DNA of 64,000 nt from Hyphomicrobiales bacterium. GTDB taxonomy: Bacteria; Pseudomonadota; Alphaproteobacteria; Rhizobiales; Beijerinckiaceae. Shown in pieces: positions 61,191 to 64,000 of the stretch; position 1 is the stretch's first letter, and each line of letters opens with the position of its first letter. The translations under genes were made by a program, and so were the position numbers. The notes beneath the pieces are model-generated. The model was not told the origin of the DNA. It saw only the letters and a program-made list of their open reading frames with translations, and searched no databases. The stretch covers positions 1 to 64,000 of the forward strand of contig UCLR01000038.1 in the NCBI GenBank assembly GCA_900473415.1, read 5' to 3'.

Positions 61191-61664
61191 TCAAGCAGCC
61201 TCCGCGTCCGCGAGCCCCGGCAGGTCGTCGCCGGCCATCAGGCGCTCAAGGTCGAACACCACGATGAAGGCCTCACCCTTGCGGCCGATGCCGGCGATGT
61301 AGTTCGACTTCCAGCGGCCGCCGACATCGGGCGCCGCCTCGGTCTGGTCGTGGTCGAGGCTCGTCACCTCGAAGACGCGGTCGGCGACAAAGCCGACACC
61401 GAGCGTTGAGCCCTTCACCGGCACATCGAGGATGATGATGCGGGTGGCGTCGGTCTGCGCAACGCGCGGCAGGCCGAGCTTGGTGCGCAGGTCGACGATC
61501 GGAAAGCCGGTCCCTCGGACGTCGATCATGCCGAGGAGGAAGCCCGGGGCATGAGGCAGCTTCGAGATCGGCCGCATGTCGAGGATCTCCCGAACGTTGC
61601 GGATGTCGATGCCGAAGATCTCTTCGTCGATCCCGAGCGTCAGATATTGAGCGTTGTCAGCCAT
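61191..61664 (-). CDS. cheW: CheW coupling protein
   Basis: 157 residues: YLTLGIDEEIFGIDIRNVRE, ILDMRPISKLPHAPGFLLGM, IDVRGTGFPIVDLRTKLGL and VGFVADRVFEVTSL are the SH3-like CheW core. It couples receptors to the CheA kinase. It follows the MCP gene by 47 bases. A CheA partner is not in this window. Confidence 0.95.
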   Translation of the reverse strand: MADNAQYLTLGIDEEIFGIDIRNVREILDMRPISKLPHAPGFLLGMIDVRGTGFPIVDLRTKLGLPRVAQTDATRIIILDVPVKGSTLGVGFVADRVFEVTSLDHDQTEAAPDVGGRWKSNYIAGIGRKGEAFIVVFDLERLMAGDDLPGLADAEAA

Positions 61665-61711
61665 GGTCGCCTCACGGACGGTGCGGGAAATGCACTGCTC
61701 AGACTGTCGGA

Positions 61712-63901
61712 TCAGCCGCGACGGAAGTCGGAATCGAGCTGATCCTCACCGCCTGCGAGATCGAAGGCGAAACCGCCATTCGCGGCCTTCTTCAGCGGGC
61801 GGGCCGGCGCCGGCTTCGGCTGGCCAGCGGACGCCATGGCGGCAGCCTTTGCCCTGAGCTGCGTGATCACCTTCTCGACCGGCGGCGAGACCCGAGTGAC
61901 GACGGCAGCTTCACTGCTCAGCTTAAAGAACGCGATGGTGGTCTGCAGTTGCTCGGCCTGGGCGGCGAGCTCCTCGGAGGTGGCGGAGACCTCCTCGGAG
62001 GCGGCGGCGTTCTGCTGCGTCACCTTGTCGAGCTGCTGGATCGCCTGGTTGATCTGGCTGGAGCCGACATCCTGCTCGCGACAGGCGGCAGTGATCTCCT
62101 CGACCAGCTCGGCAGTCTTCTTGATGTCGGGCACCAACTTGGCGAGCATGGTGCCCGCCTCCTGGGCGACCTTGACGGTGTCGGTCGAAAGCGTGCCGAT
62201 CTCGGCGGCGGCCGCCTGGCTGCGCTCGGCGAGCTTGCGCACCTCGGAGGCGACGACGGCGAAGCCCTTGCCGTGCTCGCCGGCGCGGGCGGCCTCGACC
62301 GCGGCGTTCAGCGCGAGCAGGTCGGTCTGGCGGGCGATCTCCTGGACGATGTTGATCTTGGCGGCGATGGTCTGCATCGCGTCGACGGCCTTGCCGACGG
62401 CGACGCCCGAGGCCTCCGCGTCCTTGGCCGACTGACCGGCCATCTTTTCGGTGGTCGCGGCGTTCTCGGCGTTCTGCTTCACGTTCGCGGCCATCTCCTC
62501 CATCGAGGACGAGGCTTCCTCGGTCGAGGCGGCCTGCTCGGTCGAGCCCTGCGAGAGCTGCTCGGCGCTCGCCGACAGCTCCTGCGAGCCCGATGAGACG
62601 TTCTCCGCCGCCTGGATCGCCTGGGTGACGATGCTGCGCAGCTTCTCCAGCATGTTCTCGAGCGAGATGCCGAGCGTGTCTTTGTCGGAGAGGCGCTTAG
62701 CCTCGACGGTCAGGTCGCCATTGGCGATCGCATCGGCGACGGCAGCCGTGGCGTTGAGATTGCCCGTCATGGTGTTGAGCGAGGTCACGAGATCGCCGAC
62801 CTCGTCATTGCTCTTGACGGCGATGGTCTGGCTGAGGTCGCCGATCGCGACCGCATTAGCGAGACCGACGGCGCTAGCGAGGCCGCGGCTGATGCTGAGT
62901 GCGATCCAGGTGGCGGCACCGATGGCGACGAGCAGCGAGCCCAGGGCAATGGCGATGAGGAGCTTCTTGGCGAAGGTGGCCTCGGCGGCCGACTCCCGGA
63001 CGAGCGCCTCCATGCGCTCGCCGGCCTGCTTCATGTAGGCTTCGTAGGCCTCCATGGTCGCCTGACTAGCCTGGTGGCTCTCGGTCGCGGAAAGCGTGGC
63101 TGCCCTGATGGTGCCGGCTTCGCCGGCGATCTGAGCAACCCGCAGGACGGAGGCGATGCCCTTGTCGAAAGCAGCCAGCATGGTGTCTGGCGCGATACCC
63201 AACTCGCGCAGCCGGGCGCTGCTCTTGGCCAGCGCCGCCTTGACGCCTTGGGCCTGCTCCTCGACTGCCTTCTGCATTTTCTCAGCTTCGGCGACGGTGG
63301 ATGCGCCCAGCATCAGGGCGGTCGAGCGCGTCAGGCGCACCCAGTCAAGGCGTGCATCGGCGAGAGCCTGCCCGGCCTGCACCATCTCGCGGGAAAACTG
63401 CTTCGCGATCTCCGCATCGACGGCATTGGCTGCAGGCGTGATGTCGCGGATCAGAGGCTGGGTCTCGCTGTTCCAGAGCTCGGCCGCCCGGTTGTCAGAA
63501 TTCAGTCGCGCATTCGCGAAGACCTTGGCCTGCACCGCGTTGAAGACCTTGGCGCTTTCGGAAGCCCGGTCGAGCAGCACCTTGCTTTCCGCGCTCACCT
63601 GCGCATGCAGGCCCGCATGCAGCTTTTCGGTTTCAGCCCGCACGCGCTCGGCGTCGGCAATGAAGCGCTCCACGCTTCGCGTATCGGTCGCGATGATGGC
63701 GCTCTTTTCCGCCCTGATCTGGAGAAGCACGTTGCGGACGAGATCATCGGCCACATCCGCGCGCTCGGATTGCGCGACGAGGCGCTCCTGCGCTTCCGTC
63801 AGATCGGAGAGCTTCAGATAAGCCATCCCGCTGGCGGCTGCCGACAGCGCGATGACAACCCCAAAGGCGGTGGCCAGCTTGGCCTTGATGGTGAAACGCA
63901 T
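61712..63901 (-). CDS. transmembrane methyl-accepting chemotaxis protein
   Basis: 729 residues. TM1 is about 8-28 ([20 protein letters not shown]); a periplasmic four-helix bundle of about 280 residues follows, then TM2 ([20 protein letters not shown], about 315-335), a HAMP domain (about 337-395 plus a second partial one) and the signalling domain. The tip reads [20 protein letters not shown] then [20 protein letters not shown]. The tail is Pro/Ala-rich and ends [13 protein letters not shown], with no NWETF-type CheR tether. First gene of the leftward che operon. Confidence 0.95.
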   Translation of the reverse strand: MRFTIKAKLATAFGVVIALSAAASGMAYLKLSDLTEAQERLVAQSERADVADDLVRNVLLQIRAEKSAIIATDTRSVERFIADAERVRAETEKLHAGLHAQVSAESKVLLDRASESAKVFNAVQAKVFANARLNSDNRAAELWNSETQPLIRDITPAANAVDAEIAKQFSREMVQAGQALADARLDWVRLTRSTALMLGASTVAEAEKMQKAVEEQAQGVKAALAKSSARLRELGIAPDTMLAAFDKGIASVLRVAQIAGEAGTIRAATLSATESHQASQATMEAYEAYMKQAGERMEALVRESAAEATFAKKLLIAIALGSLLVAIGAATWIALSISRGLASAVGLANAVAIGDLSQTIAVKSNDEVGDLVTSLNTMTGNLNATAAVADAIANGDLTVEAKRLSDKDTLGISLENMLEKLRSIVTQAIQAAENVSSGSQELSASAEQLSQGSTEQAASTEEASSSMEEMAANVKQNAENAATTEKMAGQSAKDAEASGVAVGKAVDAMQTIAAKINIVQEIARQTDLLALNAAVEAARAGEHGKGFAVVASEVRKLAERSQAAAAEIGTLSTDTVKVAQEAGTMLAKLVPDIKKTAELVEEITAACREQDVGSSQINQAIQQLDKVTQQNAAASEEVSATSEELAAQAEQLQTTIAFFKLSSEAAVVTRVSPPVEKVITQLRAKAAAMASAGQPKPAPARPLKKAANGGFAFDLAGGEDQLDSDFRRG

Positions 63902-63966
63902 AACTCAACTCTTAACTGGAGATCGGGAACAGGAGAGGCATAGGCGCAAGCGTAGAAACTCAAGGC

Positions 63967-63996
63967 CCGGCACCCCGACAGTTTGCGGGGCGCCGG
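63967..63996. terminator. GC-rich hairpin near the right edge
   Basis: CCGGCACCCCG and CGGGGCGCCGG form an 11-position stem with one mismatch and an 8-base loop. It probably terminates a gene beyond the window. No T-run. Confidence 0.4.
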
Positions 63997-64000
63997 TCGC

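Overview
The window reads as a chromosome segment of a GC-rich alphaproteobacterium of the order Hyphomicrobiales (Bosea/Methylobacterium/Bradyrhizobium-like). The grounds are codon and base composition, a coxMNOP-type alternative cytochrome oxidase operon, a rhizobial-style autotransporter, and alphaproteobacterial type I secretion modules. The genus is inferred, not proven.

Layout. 283-3624: a large autotransporter. 4258-5706: three decayed genes (ABC ATPase, methyltransferase, small conserved protein). 5802-12268: type I secretion module 1, with a LuxR-type regulator, an adaptor, an ABC exporter whose ATPase motifs are abnormal, and two glycine-rich proteins sharing an unusual repeat of about 75 residues. 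An IS5-family remnant lies between those two proteins. 12269-13690: transposase and other remnants.

13691-31558: a genomic island of about 17.9 kb. It is bounded by exact 50-bp copies of the 3' part of a tRNA-Arg(CCG) gene and has a tyrosine integrase at its left end. A second recombinase with two small DNA-binding proteins sits at its right end. The cargo is a surface-glycan cluster: acyltransferase, GT-C-like membrane protein, methyltransferase, CapE/FnlA-like dehydratase, UDP-sulfoquinovose-synthase-like enzyme, polyprenyl-phosphate-type glycosyltransferase, epimerase, DUF218 protein, Wzx-like flippase, and a fused glutamine amidotransferase/sugar amidotransferase. Together these could make and export an acidic, possibly sulfonated and amidino-modified glycan (inference).

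32020-38536: a catabolic locus with two amidohydrolases, a GntR/FCD regulator and a NitT/TauT-type ABC importer. An identical 12-bp site lies upstream of both transcription units. 38537-39902: decayed fragments (anti-sigma factor, cytochrome c). 39903-44362: coxM-N-O-P plus a subunit IV gene, followed by a PRC-barrel protein. 45201-49633: a polar amino-acid ABC importer and a threonine-synthase-like PLP enzyme.

49783-57231: type I secretion module 2, with an M23 peptidase, LuxR regulator, adaptor and canonical ABC exporter on one strand, and a divergent protein made almost wholly of RTX repeats. 57460-63901: a chemotaxis cluster read right to left (MCP, cheW, cheR, cheB, soluble MCP-like protein) with no cheA or cheY inside the window.

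The strongest candidates for something undescribed are secretion module 1 with its repeat-protein pair, and the glycan island with its fused amidotransferase.
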